64,000 bases of DNA from Pseudomonadota bacterium (GCA_008501635.1 QQUJ01000027.1:1-64000); one strand, 5' to 3'. Positions 27,692 through 37,985 are shown, numbered from the stretch's first letter. A program made the numbers and translations. The notes: generated by a model not told the origin, from the sequence alone.

Positions 27692-30600
27692 ATGGTCATC
27701 TCCGAGATCTGCATCCGTCGTCCGGTCTTTGCCACCGTGCTGAGCCTGCTGGTACTGCTCGTCGGCCTCATCGCCTACGATCGCCTGTCGGTGCGCGAAT
27801 ACCCCAACATCGACCCCCCCGTGGTCACCGTGCAGACCACCTACAAGGGCGCCAGCGCCGAACTCATCGAGGCGCAGGTCACGCAGGTGATCGAAGAGTC
27901 GCTGGCCGGCATCGAGGGCATCGATGTAATGACCTCGAACAACCGCTCGGAGTTGAGCCAGATCACCGTCAATTTCAAACTGAACCGCGATCCCGACAGC
28001 GCCGCCAGCGACGTGCGCGACCGGGTCAGCCGGGTACGCGGCAAGCTGCCCGCCGAGATCGACGAGCCGGTGATCCAGAAGACCGAGGCCGACGCCCAGC
28101 CGATCATCTACCTTGCCTTCTCCTCCAGCCGCCACGACGCCATGGAGGTAACGGATTACGCCGACCGCTACGTCAAGGAGCGTTTGCAGAACCTGGCAGG
28201 CGTGGCGCAGGTGATGATTTTCGGCGACCGCACCTACTCCATGCGCCTGTGGCTCGATCCCACGCGCATGGCCGCCTACCACGTCACGCCGCAGGATGTG
28301 GAAAACGCGCTGCGTCGTCAAAATGTGGAAGTTCCGGCCGGGCGCATTGAAAGTGCGCAGCGGGAGTTCACCGTGCTTTCGGAAACCGATCTGCGCACCC
28401 CCGAGCAGTTCGCCAACCTGATCCTGCGCGAGGAGAAAGGCTACCTGGTGCGCCTCAAGGATGTCGGGCGGGCCGAACTCGGCCCCCTCAACGAACGCCG
28501 CAACGTGCGCTTCAAAGGTGAACTCGCCGTGGCCTTGGGTGTGGTCAAGCAGGCGACCGCCAATCCGCTCGACGTTTCCCACGCGGTGCGCGACGAGCTC
28601 CCCACCATTATCCAGACTCTGCCCGACGGGATGCAGGTGGAGATCGCGCATGACAAATCGGTCTTCATCGAGAAGTCGATCGAGAACGTCTACACCACCA
28701 TCGCCGAAGCGGTGGTACTGGTGGTACTGATCATTTTCCTTTTTCTGCGCTCGCTGCGCGCGGTAGTGATCCCGATGGTCACCATACCGGTCTCACTGAT
28801 CGGCGCCTTTGCAGTGATGTACGCCTTCGGCTTTACCATCAACACGCTGACGCTGCTGTCGCTGGTGCTCGCCATCGGCCTGGTAGTGGACGATGCCATC
28901 GTCATGGTGGAGAACATCTTCCGCCACATGGAGAACGGCGAGCCGCGGGTGCGCGCCGCCTTCGCCGGTTCGAAAGAGATCGGCTTTGCCGTGCTGGCGA
29001 TGACCTTGACCCTCGTAGCAGTCTACGTTCCGGTAGGGTTCATGGGCGGTACGACGGGCAAGCTCTTCACCGAGTTCGCATGGACCCTGGCGGGCGCGGT
29101 GCTGGTGTCCGGATTCGTGGCACTGACACTGACGCCGATGATGTGTTCGCAACTGCTGCGCCACCAAACCCAGCACGGTGTCGTCTATCGCATCATCGAG
29201 AGATCCCTGAGCGGTATCACCCGTGGATACCAGCGCCTGCTCACCGTCGGTTTGCGGCTGCGCTGGCTGATGGTGGCCGTGGGTATTGCCGTCTTCGCCG
29301 CAGGCATTCCGCTTTATCAACAACTCGCCGAGGAACTCGCCCCGGTCGAGGATCAGGGCACCATCTTCGTCGTCTTCCTCGGTCCCGAGGGCGCCACGCT
29401 CGACTACACCGACCGCTATACACGCCAAGGTGAGCGCATCGTGGCGAGGATACCCGAGGTCAACCGCTACTTCGTGGTCTCCGGGTTCCCCACAGTTTCG
29501 CAGGGCCTGATGTTTGTGAAACTGGTGCCCTGGGAAGAGCGCACCCGCAAACAGCAGGAGATCGCCCAGGAACTGCGCGGCAAACTATGGGGCGGTATCC
29601 CCGGTGTCATGGCCTTCGCCAGCAATCCGCCGCCGCTCGGCCAGAGCGTGCGCTCCAGCCCCCTCGACCTGGTGATTCAGGGCTCACGCCCCTACTCCGA
29701 GCTGGCCGAATACGCCGAACAGATCATCGCCAAGGGATTGGAGCAACCCGCCTTCAACAACCTCGACAGCGATCTCAAGCTCAACAAGCCGCAGCTGCGC
29801 ATCACCATGGATCGCGACAAGGTGGCCGACATGGGCTTGTCGGTCGAAGAGGTGGGACGCACGCTGGAGACGCTGTTTGGCGGGCGTCAGGTGACGCGCT
29901 TCAAGCTCAACAGCAAGCAGTACGATGTGATGGTGCAGGTGGCCGACGTGGATCGCGCCGATCCGCAGGCGCTGAGCGAGGTCTACGTGCGTGGCCGCCA
30001 GGGCGAGATGGTGCAGCTCGCCAACCTGATCCGCGTCGAGGAGACGGTCGCACCCAAGGAGCTCAACCACTTCAACCAGATGCGCTCGGCCACCATCACC
30101 GCACGCAGCCTCAATCCCGGCTACACCCAGGGCCAGGCGATCCAACAGCTCGAAGCGGTTGCCCGCGAGATCTTGCCACCCGATGTGCGCATCGACTACG
30201 CCGGCATCACGCGCGAATTCAAGGAATCGAGCGCCAGTCTTGCCATCACCTTCCTGCTGGCGCTGGGCTTCATTTACCTGGTGCTCGCCGCCCAGTTCGA
30301 GAGCTTCGTCGATCCACTGATTATCATGGTCACCGTTCCGCTCGCCATGACAGGCGCGCTGCTGGCACTGTATCTCAGCGGCGGCACGCTCAACATCTAC
30401 AGCAAGGTCGGTCTGGTGACGCTGATCGGACTGATCACCAAGCACGGCATCCTGATCGTGGAGTTCGCCAATCAGCTGCAGGAACAGGGCCGCGACAAGA
30501 TCTCTGCGGTGATCGAATCCGCGGTGTTGCGACTGCGCCCGATCCTGATGACCACCGGCGCCATGACCCTCGGCGCCGTGCCACTGGCCATTGCCACCGG

Positions 30601-30769
30601 TGCCGGCGCGGAGAGCCGCCAGCAGATCGGCTGGGTCATTGTCGGCGGTATCCTGGTGGGGACCTTCTTTACGCTGTTCGTGATCCCGGCAGTCTATACT
30701 CTGATGGCGCGGCGCAGGATCGCCAAATCCGAGAGTGTGGCAACGAGCACCGCTGTCGAGAGTTCTTGA
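27692..30769 (+). CDS. RND multidrug efflux pump, inner-membrane subunit (HAE1-like)
   Basis: 1025-aa proton-driven trimeric exporter of the AcrB/MexB type: N-terminal TM1 (ICIRRPVFATVLSLLVLLVG), two large periplasmic loops and 12 membrane helices. The proton-relay Asp pair is present in TM4 (GLVVDDAIVMVEN) and the TM10 region GLITKHGILIVEFAN keeps the Lys. No outer-membrane factor follows in the operon; the TolC-family gene at 55567-56859 could serve. Substrate unknown. Confidence 0.94.
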   Translation: MVISEICIRRPVFATVLSLLVLLVGLIAYDRLSVREYPNIDPPVVTVQTTYKGASAELIEAQVTQVIEESLAGIEGIDVMTSNNRSELSQITVNFKLNRDPDSAASDVRDRVSRVRGKLPAEIDEPVIQKTEADAQPIIYLAFSSSRHDAMEVTDYADRYVKERLQNLAGVAQVMIFGDRTYSMRLWLDPTRMAAYHVTPQDVENALRRQNVEVPAGRIESAQREFTVLSETDLRTPEQFANLILREEKGYLVRLKDVGRAELGPLNERRNVRFKGELAVALGVVKQATANPLDVSHAVRDELPTIIQTLPDGMQVEIAHDKSVFIEKSIENVYTTIAEAVVLVVLIIFLFLRSLRAVVIPMVTIPVSLIGAFAVMYAFGFTINTLTLLSLVLAIGLVVDDAIVMVENIFRHMENGEPRVRAAFAGSKEIGFAVLAMTLTLVAVYVPVGFMGGTTGKLFTEFAWTLAGAVLVSGFVALTLTPMMCSQLLRHQTQHGVVYRIIERSLSGITRGYQRLLTVGLRLRWLMVAVGIAVFAAGIPLYQQLAEELAPVEDQGTIFVVFLGPEGATLDYTDRYTRQGERIVARIPEVNRYFVVSGFPTVSQGLMFVKLVPWEERTRKQQEIAQELRGKLWGGIPGVMAFASNPPPLGQSVRSSPLDLVIQGSRPYSELAEYAEQIIAKGLEQPAFNNLDSDLKLNKPQLRITMDRDKVADMGLSVEEVGRTLETLFGGRQVTRFKLNSKQYDVMVQVADVDRADPQALSEVYVRGRQGEMVQLANLIRVEETVAPKELNHFNQMRSATITARSLNPGYTQGQAIQQLEAVAREILPPDVRIDYAGITREFKESSASLAITFLLALGFIYLVLAAQFESFVDPLIIMVTVPLAMTGALLALYLSGGTLNIYSKVGLVTLIGLITKHGILIVEFANQLQEQGRDKISAVIESAVLRLRPILMTTGAMTLGAVPLAIATGAGAESRQQIGWVIVGGILVGTFFTLFVIPAVYTLMARRRIAKSESVATSTAVESS

Positions 30770-30779
30770 GTGTTGAACA

Positions 30780-31056
30780 CTAGTCCGTGCTTTCGTATTG
30801 CGAAGGGATCACCTTGGCACGCGCCGGGTACTCGCGCAGATGCCCGATGTGTTGCCGATTGAGCACACTGGTGTGATGCGGCCGATGTAACACCGCTTCG
30901 ACACCGTCCGACCCCAAAAGGCACCGTGGTTCCGGAGTGCGATTTCAACGCTGCACCGGGGTGGTGCAGCAGCGACTCCACCTCGCGCCAATGGATGTTG
31001 CCGCTGATGGGATCGGTAAAGATTGCACACGGCGGATTGCGATGCTTGTGACTCAC
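30780..31056 (-). pseudogene. HicA-like (mRNA interferase family) gene broken by frameshifts
   Basis: Three frames must be joined to give one HicA-like protein: frame A from the ATG at 31056 (AIFTDPISGNIHWREVESLLHH), frame B around 30920-30955 (VEIALRNHGAFWG), and frame C to the TAG at 30780-30782 (GVEAVLHRPHHTSVLNR then QHIGHLREY). The restored length of about 90 aa fits the family. The HRPHH segment and the W-R-E-V-E-SLL start match HicA-type dsRBD proteins as I know them. No HicB partner was seen. Either a decayed gene or sequencing indels. Confidence 0.6.
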
Positions 31057-31240
31057 GGGAGCTACGTTCCTTTCGGCACGAGACGACGGGCAGGAAGAAA
31101 ATCAGAGGAGAACACACCCGGATTCTCGCCAACCCCTGTTAGCTATAGTTTTGCGTTGCTCGGATCAGTCCTGGAATAGAGGGATGGTTGCGAATATCAG
31201 CGTCAATTGTGCTCTGACCCGGGCTTTTGCACCTACCACC

Positions 31241-32692
31241 CTACTCCAGCAAACCATAACGCGCGAACTGTTCCAGCCAGTGCGTTTTCTCTGCCGACGC
31301 CGAAGGCGGCGTTCCAGCGAGCGAACGCAAGAATTTGTGCATCGACGCGTCGAGCGTAAACGCCTCGTGATGCAGCGTGGTTACCTGAGCTTCACCCGCG
31401 TCGATCTGCTCCCTTGCCAACGCATTCGGTCTGGGAGCTACCGTTGAATTGCGCCGATGGTGAAACGGCGCGAGACGTGCGCGCACCGCGCCGCGCGTGA
31501 ACAGCGCAAACCACTCCGCAAACAGCTCCCCGCTCTGCGCAACGTAGCGTTCGCCACCCTCGGCGACCAACCGCTGGGAAGCTGCCGGCAACAGGTCGTT
31601 CATCCGCACGGCGTCGGGATAGCGGGTGCACAGTTCCACAAGGGCGGCCTTGGTAAGTGGATGCTCAACGTCGAAGGATTCACCGTCCGGGCGTCTGAAG
31701 GGGATTCGCTTCGCCTTGCGCAGATCGAGTTTGGCGGGCGGCACGAGATCCGCAAAGAAGGCGAACTGCGTGAAGGCGTCAAGATCGATCCCCTCGCCCA
31801 GCTGCGCGTCGTCGCGCACCAGCAGGCTGCGGCGCAGGTTGCGCGCCCGCACGAAATCGAGCCATTGCCCGAGCGTGATGGCATCGTCGATATCGGCCAG
31901 CGCCGCTTCCGCCGCATCGCCCAGCAGTTGCGGGAACTCGGTGTGCAGTTCGGCATCGCACAGGTAGGTCAGTTGATGCCGCTCGGCTGCGGCGAAGAAG
32001 TCGCTGAAGAGAAAGGCGGTGTTGTTCTCCGCCAGGTATTCGTGCAGCAGGTAGCTGTCGGGGTTGTCCAGTAGCACAGGTATCTCGGCGCGCAGGTAAC
32101 GGGCACTCAACGCACCCAGATCGCCCAGCGCCGCCTGTAGTCGCGTCAGCCCCGCCCGCACCGCCCGGGCCTTGGCGCAAGGCGTATCGCCCGTACGCGC
32201 CGCGTAGAGCGCGATATCGCGCAGCATGCCGCGCATACGCCAACCTGGCAGGGTGTTGTAGCTGATGTAGGCAACGCCGTTTACCGACAAACGTGCCCGG
32301 CACAGGGCGAGCAGCGCTTCGCGCACCGACTCCGGCACCCAGGAATAGACGCCATGGGCAATGATGTAATCGAACTCGCCCGGATCCTCTTCGCCGAGAA
32401 TGGCGAGATCACCCTGGCGCAGATCGATGTTGCCCAATGCCAGGGACGCGATGCGCCGCTGACCCTGCAGGATCTGCTGCGCGGAGAGATCGATTCCCAC
32501 GAATCGCGCATCGGGCAGGTAGAAGGCCATGGGGATGAGATTGCCGCCGCTGGCGCAGCCCAGTTCCAGAACCCGCGCGCGCTGTGGATCGGGCGTCTCC
32601 AGGCCGTAGAGCCGGCCCAGCACCGCCAGGTGTTCAGGATGGGTTTCGCGGATCGGCAGGCTATCGTAGGGAACGACGTCGTAGGCATCCAT
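31241..32692 (-). CDS. SAM-dependent methyltransferase with methyltransferase regulatory domain
   Basis: 483-aa protein. The N-terminal class I methyltransferase domain has motif I VLELGCASGGN (about 41-51), VGIDLS and a motif IV-like FDYIIAHGVYSWVP. It is followed by the helical MethyTransf_Reg-type region (about 215-300) and a C-terminal winged-helix-like part. This architecture is known in bacterial protein-lysine-type methyltransferases, but the substrate here is unknown. Monocistronic on the minus strand. Confidence 0.85.
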   Translation of the reverse strand: MDAYDVVPYDSLPIRETHPEHLAVLGRLYGLETPDPQRARVLELGCASGGNLIPMAFYLPDARFVGIDLSAQQILQGQRRIASLALGNIDLRQGDLAILGEEDPGEFDYIIAHGVYSWVPESVREALLALCRARLSVNGVAYISYNTLPGWRMRGMLRDIALYAARTGDTPCAKARAVRAGLTRLQAALGDLGALSARYLRAEIPVLLDNPDSYLLHEYLAENNTAFLFSDFFAAAERHQLTYLCDAELHTEFPQLLGDAAEAALADIDDAITLGQWLDFVRARNLRRSLLVRDDAQLGEGIDLDAFTQFAFFADLVPPAKLDLRKAKRIPFRRPDGESFDVEHPLTKAALVELCTRYPDAVRMNDLLPAASQRLVAEGGERYVAQSGELFAEWFALFTRGAVRARLAPFHHRRNSTVAPRPNALAREQIDAGEAQVTTLHHEAFTLDASMHKFLRSLAGTPPSASAEKTHWLEQFARYGLLE

Positions 32693-32954
32693 GGCGGCGG
32701 CTCAGTAGCTAGCGGTCCTGGAATTCTGCAACAGCACCACGCGTTTGGATACAACTCCGAATAGGGCGAGGTGGTAGTGTCAGAGCAGCCTATCTTGATA
32801 CGATGGCAAACCTCGCCTGAAATCCACTCTCGGTACCGTCAAGCTCCAACTCGCTGTCAATTCGACGGATACTGGACAATCCCCAGTGGAACCCCGCAAC
32901 GTCCAGCGCTGCAGCTGAGGCGGGCCGTATACCCACCATGCGTCCAGCTATGGT

Positions 32955-33749
32955 TCAGCGTTCGGTGACCACCAACGGCAAGGGTCTCGGACTCGCATCC
33001 CTGGGCCCCTTGATAGACACCACCAGGCGTGAGGCGGTAGGGCTGGGCCCGTATCCTGGTGAGTGCGTCACTGCCCACAGCTTCACCGAATGCTCGCCTT
33101 TTTTCAGCGATGCCTGGATACGCACCGGCTTCCAACTGCCCGATGGTTCGCTTTCAAGCAACAATTGGTTATCAACACTTAGCTGCATTGCCATTGACGT
33201 TCCCACCGCAGAGCCACCCGCTCGCGCGGGCTTGGGAAGGAGGACGAAGTCATACGGTCCATCCTCATCGAGCAACATGGTGCCAGTGAGCAGCACTCCA
33301 ACATCCGAATACCGGGCCGGATCCTGATACGCTGAAAAGATGCCCGACGGCAAATCGTAGTGCGACGGATCGAAACTGACGGCATCGTTAAAACCAATTT
33401 TTCCGCTGCTCGACGGAGCGGTAGGCGGCGGCCCATCCCTATCCAGCGCAGTGGTACTCAGATAGTAGGCGACGGTGACTTCACGGACCGTCGTGGCAGG
33501 TGACACACGCTGACTACCCAGCGGCCTGCTCAGCGCTGAATCCGGAGTAACAGGGCCGGCGGGGAGCGCATCGGGGCCATCCTTGGGCAACCCTCGATCC
33601 GACAGAATATTCATAATCATCTCTACCTGGCGCTCCAGTCGTTGTAGACGATCCTCGGTATCGCCGGCAGTTGCCCCGTCAGGTGCCGACAGCGCCAGCA
33701 GTAGCATGACACCGCCGCTACCTAAACCGCGCATGGTTCGCAAGCTCAT
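32955..33749 (-). CDS. Exported protein with coiled coil and PA14-like domain
   Basis: 264-aa protein: signal peptide ([20 protein letters not shown], cleavage near TAG), a short coiled coil (TEDRLQRLERQVEMIMNIL), a proline-rich linker (about 60-110), and a beta domain (about 130-250; GIFSAYQDP, GPYDFVLLPKPA, MQLSVDNQLLLE, LKKGEHSVKLWA) reminiscent of PA14 carbohydrate-binding or adhesion modules. The ATG at 33749 overlaps the stop codon of the response regulator gene, so it is translationally coupled to the two-component system. Confidence 0.65.
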   Translation of the reverse strand: MSLRTMRGLGSGGVMLLLALSAPDGATAGDTEDRLQRLERQVEMIMNILSDRGLPKDGPDALPAGPVTPDSALSRPLGSQRVSPATTVREVTVAYYLSTTALDRDGPPPTAPSSSGKIGFNDAVSFDPSHYDLPSGIFSAYQDPARYSDVGVLLTGTMLLDEDGPYDFVLLPKPARAGGSAVGTSMAMQLSVDNQLLLESEPSGSWKPVRIQASLKKGEHSVKLWAVTHSPGYGPSPTASRLVVSIKGPRDASPRPLPLVVTER

Positions 33750-35131
33750 CATCCCTCCAGCCCGTAGCGCTTGATCTTGCGCCACAATGTCGATTTGTCT
33801 ATGCCGAGAATTTCCGCCGACAATGCTTTGTTGCCCTCTGTTTCGCGCAGCGTCTTCTGGATGAAATAGGCTTCGATCTCATCGAGGCTTTGCGGCGGGA
33901 TATAGTCCAGCGCGCGCCCCTGCACCGTCTTCGCCGAATTCAGCTCCGGGGGCAGGACATCGACATCGATCATGTCCCGCTCCGTCAGGATTATCATGCG
34001 TTGAACGAGATTCTCCAGTTCACGGACATTGCCCGGCCAATCATAGCGCAGCAGCGACCCGAGCACCTGGGTTGTGATTCCCTTGACGTCCTTTTGAAAC
34101 AGGCGCGCAAACTTATTGAGGAAGTAGTGCGCAAGCAGAGGAATGTCGTCCCGCCGCTCGCACAGTGGCGGGATCACGATCTCCATGACCTTTAGACGGT
34201 AGAACAGATCCTCGCGAAACTCTCCCTTTTGTATCAGTTCGGGTAGCGGCCGATTGCTTGCAGCCAATACCCGCACACTGACCTTGTGCAGTTCTGTGTC
34301 GCCCATGGAGTAGTAGCTGCCATCCTGCAGAACCCGCAGCAGTTTCGCCTGCAGCGGCAGGGATGCGTTGTTGATCTCATCGAGGAATATCGTGCCCCCG
34401 TCGGCCGATTCGAACAGCCCGGGCTTGTTCCGGTCTGCCCCTGTAAATGCCCCCTTGCGATGACCGAAGAGTTCGCTCTCGATGAGGTTCTCCGGTATCG
34501 CGGCGCAATTGATGGCCACGAATGGTCTCTCGTTGCGCTTGCTTTGTAGATGTATCTGCCGCGCGACGAGCTCTTTGCCGCAACCGCTCTGTGCCGAAAT
34601 CAATACGCTGCAATCATAGGCCGCTGCCGAGTCGATCAGGCGACTCACCGACTCCATGGCCTGCGAGCGACCTATCAGAGTGTTGCTTTCGGAATAGATG
34701 CGGTTTTGCGCGCGCAGCCGCTGGTTTTCCCGACTCAGTTCATAGTGTTCAAGCGCGCGCTCAACCGTGCAATAGAGCTCCACATTGTCAAATGGCTTGC
34801 GAACATAATCGTAGGCACCGATCTTCAGCGCCTGAATCGCCGATTCCACCGTAGCGTAGCCGGTTATCACCAGCACCTGGGTCATCGGATCATGATTCTT
34901 TGCGAATTTAAGCACCTCTATGCCGTCGACGCCGGGCATGCGAAGATCTGTGATCACCACCGCTACTTCATGATTTTCGAGGTAGTCCAGCGCAGTTTGT
35001 GCGTTGTCGACGGCGATCACATCCGCGTTCAGACCCTCCAGAACGCTGACTACCAACTCGCGCATGTTCGCGTCATCTTCGGTGACCAGAATGGTTGCCC
35101 GATCACTCGTGCGTGACGCGAAAGCATTCAT
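33749..35131 (-). CDS. Sigma54-dependent response regulator (NtrC family)
   Basis: 460-aa activator: receiver domain about 10-125 (phosphoacceptor D62 in TDLRMP), AAA+ domain about 150-380 with Walker [10 protein letters not shown], the sigma54-contact loop GAFTGA, and Walker [10 protein letters not shown], and a C-terminal Fis-type helix-turn-helix (about 420-458, [19 protein letters not shown]). All parts for sigma54 activation are intact. The ATG at 35131 follows the kinase stop by 4 bases. Its natural target is probably the adjacent porin/cytochrome operon, but I found no convincing -24/-12 site. Confidence 0.92.
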   Translation of the reverse strand: MNAFASRTSDRATILVTEDDANMRELVVSVLEGLNADVIAVDNAQTALDYLENHEVAVVITDLRMPGVDGIEVLKFAKNHDPMTQVLVITGYATVESAIQALKIGAYDYVRKPFDNVELYCTVERALEHYELSRENQRLRAQNRIYSESNTLIGRSQAMESVSRLIDSAAAYDCSVLISAQSGCGKELVARQIHLQSKRNERPFVAINCAAIPENLIESELFGHRKGAFTGADRNKPGLFESADGGTIFLDEINNASLPLQAKLLRVLQDGSYYSMGDTELHKVSVRVLAASNRPLPELIQKGEFREDLFYRLKVMEIVIPPLCERRDDIPLLAHYFLNKFARLFQKDVKGITTQVLGSLLRYDWPGNVRELENLVQRMIILTERDMIDVDVLPPELNSAKTVQGRALDYIPPQSLDEIEAYFIQKTLRETEGNKALSAEILGIDKSTLWRKIKRYGLEG

Positions 35132-35135
35132 GAGT

Positions 35136-36476
35136 TCATCCGGTGCCTGCAAGGTAGTGCCCCCCTGACCGAACCGCGGGCAGTTTGATGATGAATCGCG
35201 CGCCATCCTGGAACTCGGGATCGTATTTGATGAATCCGCCACGTTTGGACAACATCGCCTGGCTGATCGACAACCCGAGTCCGCTTCCGCTACCTACCTC
35301 CTTGGTGGTGAAGAAAGGGTCGAATATCCGTCCGCGCATATCCGATGCCACCCCGGGTCCGTTGTCCTCGATCGTAATCTGTACAAACCCGTGGTCATCC
35401 AGACCGGTTCGCATCGTGATGCGCGGTGCCGTTACCCCCTCGATGGCGTGGACCGAGTTGAGCAGCAGATTGGTCAGTACGATGTCCAGTTGGCCGCAGT
35501 CACCCTCGGCCACGAGATCACCTTGTGCCAAGTCGAGAGACATATCGATGTTGTAGCGCTTCATACGGCAACTGATGAATGTGTCGATCAATTCCTGAAT
35601 CAGACCATTGATTTCACAGGTATCACCATGGCACTGCTCCTTGCGCGCGTAATTGAGCAGATCCTGCACTATCCTCGAACAGCGTTTGGTTTCGTCGCTG
35701 ACCACGCGTGCGTAGCGAATCAGTTTTTTCTTATCATCCAGTTTCTCTTGGATAAGCTGTGAGTACCCGAGAATGTTGCCCAGCGGCGTATTCAGCTCAT
35801 GTGCCACGCCCGCGGCCAACTGGCCCATCGCGACAAGTTTCTCGCGCATGGCCATGCTTTCCTGCAGCTGTCTGTACTCTGTCATATCCTGCAGAATGAG
35901 CACTGCACCCATATCGCTTTCACTGGCGCTGATGAAGGCCATATTGAGTGAGAACCAGTGCAGCTGTCCGTTGAGCTGAAGTGCGATTTCCTGGTTGCAG
36001 ACCTGAAGCTTGTAGAGAAAGGCGTCGCGCAGGATCTCGCGGTCCCCCTCGGAAAGCTGCAACAAATCGAAAAGGCTTCTGCCCACCAACTGCTCTTGCG
36101 GGCAACCGAACAGCTCCTCGGCTTTCTTGTTGACCGTAGTGAGTCTCAGATCATCGGCAACGCTTAATAGAACCCCGGGAAGACTTTGCAGGATCGCCTC
36201 TATCTTGTTGCGCTCATTGAGCACCCTCCCCTGACATTCCTCGACCGTACGGAACATCGTATGCAGGGTGGTTATCATCGTGTTGTAATCGTCGATAAGG
36301 CCCGAAATAAAGCGTCCGCTTCCCCCGGCCTGCGCAACCGATTCGAGCTTACCTTCCTGCGCTTCCCTTATATGTCGACGCAGCTCGCGAAGGCGCCCCC
36401 TGCTGCGTATCTGAAGTACAGCCAGCACCAGCGAAAAACCGAGGAGTGCGACGATGACGATCAGGTCAAACTGCAT
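35136..36476 (-). CDS. PAS-domain sensor histidine kinase
   Basis: 446-aa membrane kinase pairing with the NtrC-type regulator: one N-terminal membrane helix (about 4-22), a HAMP-like/coiled segment, a PAS domain (about 90-200), HisKA with phospho-His in GVAHELNTPL (H226), and an ATPase domain with NLLLNSVHA, DNGPGV and GSGSGLGLSI boxes. It has almost no periplasmic part, so the signal is probably sensed in or at the membrane by the PAS domain. The ATG at 36476 gives the clean membrane helix. It is first of the three-gene operon. Confidence 0.92.
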   Translation of the reverse strand: MQFDLIVIVALLGFSLVLAVLQIRSRGRLRELRRHIREAQEGKLESVAQAGGSGRFISGLIDDYNTMITTLHTMFRTVEECQGRVLNERNKIEAILQSLPGVLLSVADDLRLTTVNKKAEELFGCPQEQLVGRSLFDLLQLSEGDREILRDAFLYKLQVCNQEIALQLNGQLHWFSLNMAFISASESDMGAVLILQDMTEYRQLQESMAMREKLVAMGQLAAGVAHELNTPLGNILGYSQLIQEKLDDKKKLIRYARVVSDETKRCSRIVQDLLNYARKEQCHGDTCEINGLIQELIDTFISCRMKRYNIDMSLDLAQGDLVAEGDCGQLDIVLTNLLLNSVHAIEGVTAPRITMRTGLDDHGFVQITIEDNGPGVASDMRGRIFDPFFTTKEVGSGSGLGLSISQAMLSKRGGFIKYDPEFQDGARFIIKLPAVRSGGHYLAGTG

Positions 36477-36833
36477 TAGCGGCCTACCAGATAAGCTTTG
36501 ACAGAGCTGCCAGGGTATGAATCCTGAAGGCAGTGTCACAAAATGGTGCACACTCCGACCTCATGCGCAGCGGTGGTTCGAGGTCATGAATCGGCGTTCA
36601 ATCAACTACTTCGTTCGCGGTACCTATTCTAAGGCGTCGAGACCAATTGCGGACAGATATTTTCTGCTAGTGAATTGGTATCGATCGGTTGCTACACCGA
36701 GTTTCCCGTTTTTTGAATCGGCATACCCCCCAGATACGTCGACATGGCAGACCAATCAGGCCATTAAAACCGTAGTGGCCGTACCCGAATTCGGGTACGG
36801 CCACTACGCAGAATGGCATCGTCCTGCAACCGC
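36477..36833. other. Non-coding region between the porin and the kinase gene (357 bp)
   Basis: Contains the 38-bp perfect palindrome (36771-36808) near the porin stop and, on the other side, the promoter region of the two-component operon. The rest is moderately AT-rich with no supported gene. Confidence 0.5.
36771..36808. terminator. 38-bp perfect palindrome, probable terminator of the cytochrome/porin operon
   Basis: The 19-base half-site CGTAGTGGCCGTACCCGAA is followed directly by its exact complement, giving a perfect palindrome centred on GAATTC. It begins 26 bases past the porin stop and is followed on the minus strand by GGTTTTAATGG, only a weak T-run. A terminator or mRNA-protecting hairpin is likely; an operator is possible. 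Confidence 0.6.
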
Positions 36834-37985
36834 CTAGAAAATAAACTGCAGCCCCAGAGTGGCCTGATTGTAATCCTGGAGCGCAGGATTGCTGGGGTGT
36901 TCCCTGTCAAAACTGACATCAGCATACTCAAACGAGACCTTCAGCTGTTGACCGTGGATGTAGTAATTGAAACCTATGCTGTTCCAGGTATTGTCGTAAT
37001 AGCGGGAGGTGCTCGCATAGTCAGAATTTTCATGCCGATAAAAGAACTGCAATCGACCCGGGCCCACGTTACCGGGAAGCATATATCCAGCCTTCAGATA
37101 ATACGCCTCCAGTTCGCTGTTTTGCGGCAGTTCGGGATCGGGATCCTGGTTGATCGCGTTACCGGCACTGTAGTCGAAGTAGGCCGCAGAGGCGGTCCAT
37201 GTACCGCCGCTGACGGTGGGGTACTCCATGAATACATCTGCCGTCCAGGCCGAATAGTCCTGGGCGTCCCGGCGGTTGGTGAAATCGGCATAGGCGGCGT
37301 TTGCCTGAAAATCGTAACCAATGCCGAAAGTAAGCACCTTCTGTGTACCAAGGTACGTGCCGCGGTACCCGTAATCATACTCAGGATCCCATAGCGACCA
37401 GTGCGCGCGCGCGGTAACGCGCGGTGAGTCTTTGGCCACGTTGTTGGATTCTCGGCCATCTGACAGCATGACGCGGTACTGAAAGCTCGCATCAGCGAGA
37501 TTACCCCACATGGCTATACCGGTATCGCGTGTACCTCCAAAAGGTGTATAGCTGATCACTTCCGCCCGATCGATGGTCAGCGGTTCGAGACATGCCTCGA
37601 GGTTTTCGCGTGAAAAAGTGTTTTTAAAGCGCCCTACGATGAAACGCATTGCATCGCTTTTATCGTAGGTGATGTAGGCGTCGCGATAGAATACCGATCG
37701 ATCGTCCACGCCATTGCGACTGTCGCCGTTGGCTTCGAGCTGAGCGTAGAAACCAATGGAATCGTTGTACTGACCCGAGAGTGTCACCCGGTTGCGCCGC
37801 AGAAATGTATCCCATCCGTCGGCATTATTGGTGGCCGACCTGAAGTCGCGGTACTGCATCCAGGTCTGTAGCGCGTAGTTGATAGTGATAAAACCCTGCT
37901 CCCCGAAGGGAATGGTTGGGCCCGCATGTACGGGAAGCGCTGCCATCCCCATGACCAGCGTCGCGGAGCCGAGTACCGTTTTCAT
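36834..37985 (-). CDS. Outer-membrane porin of the cytochrome operon
   Basis: 383-aa beta-barrel protein: signal peptide (MKTVLGSATLVMGMAALPVHA), alternating polar/hydrophobic strands with aromatic girdles, and a C-terminal Phe (LGLQFIF) required for BAM insertion. It is similar in style to OprO/OprP-like porins. The ATG at 37985 has GAGGG 7 bases upstream; the frame to 38048 would place extra hydrophilic residues before the signal. It is last of four genes after two multiheme cytochromes and a CxCG protein, so it could form the barrel of a porin-cytochrome conduit or import a substrate. Confidence 0.85.
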   Translation of the reverse strand: MKTVLGSATLVMGMAALPVHAGPTIPFGEQGFITINYALQTWMQYRDFRSATNNADGWDTFLRRNRVTLSGQYNDSIGFYAQLEANGDSRNGVDDRSVFYRDAYITYDKSDAMRFIVGRFKNTFSRENLEACLEPLTIDRAEVISYTPFGGTRDTGIAMWGNLADASFQYRVMLSDGRESNNVAKDSPRVTARAHWSLWDPEYDYGYRGTYLGTQKVLTFGIGYDFQANAAYADFTNRRDAQDYSAWTADVFMEYPTVSGGTWTASAAYFDYSAGNAINQDPDPELPQNSELEAYYLKAGYMLPGNVGPGRLQFFYRHENSDYASTSRYYDNTWNSIGFNYYIHGQQLKVSFEYADVSFDREHPSNPALQDYNQATLGLQFIF

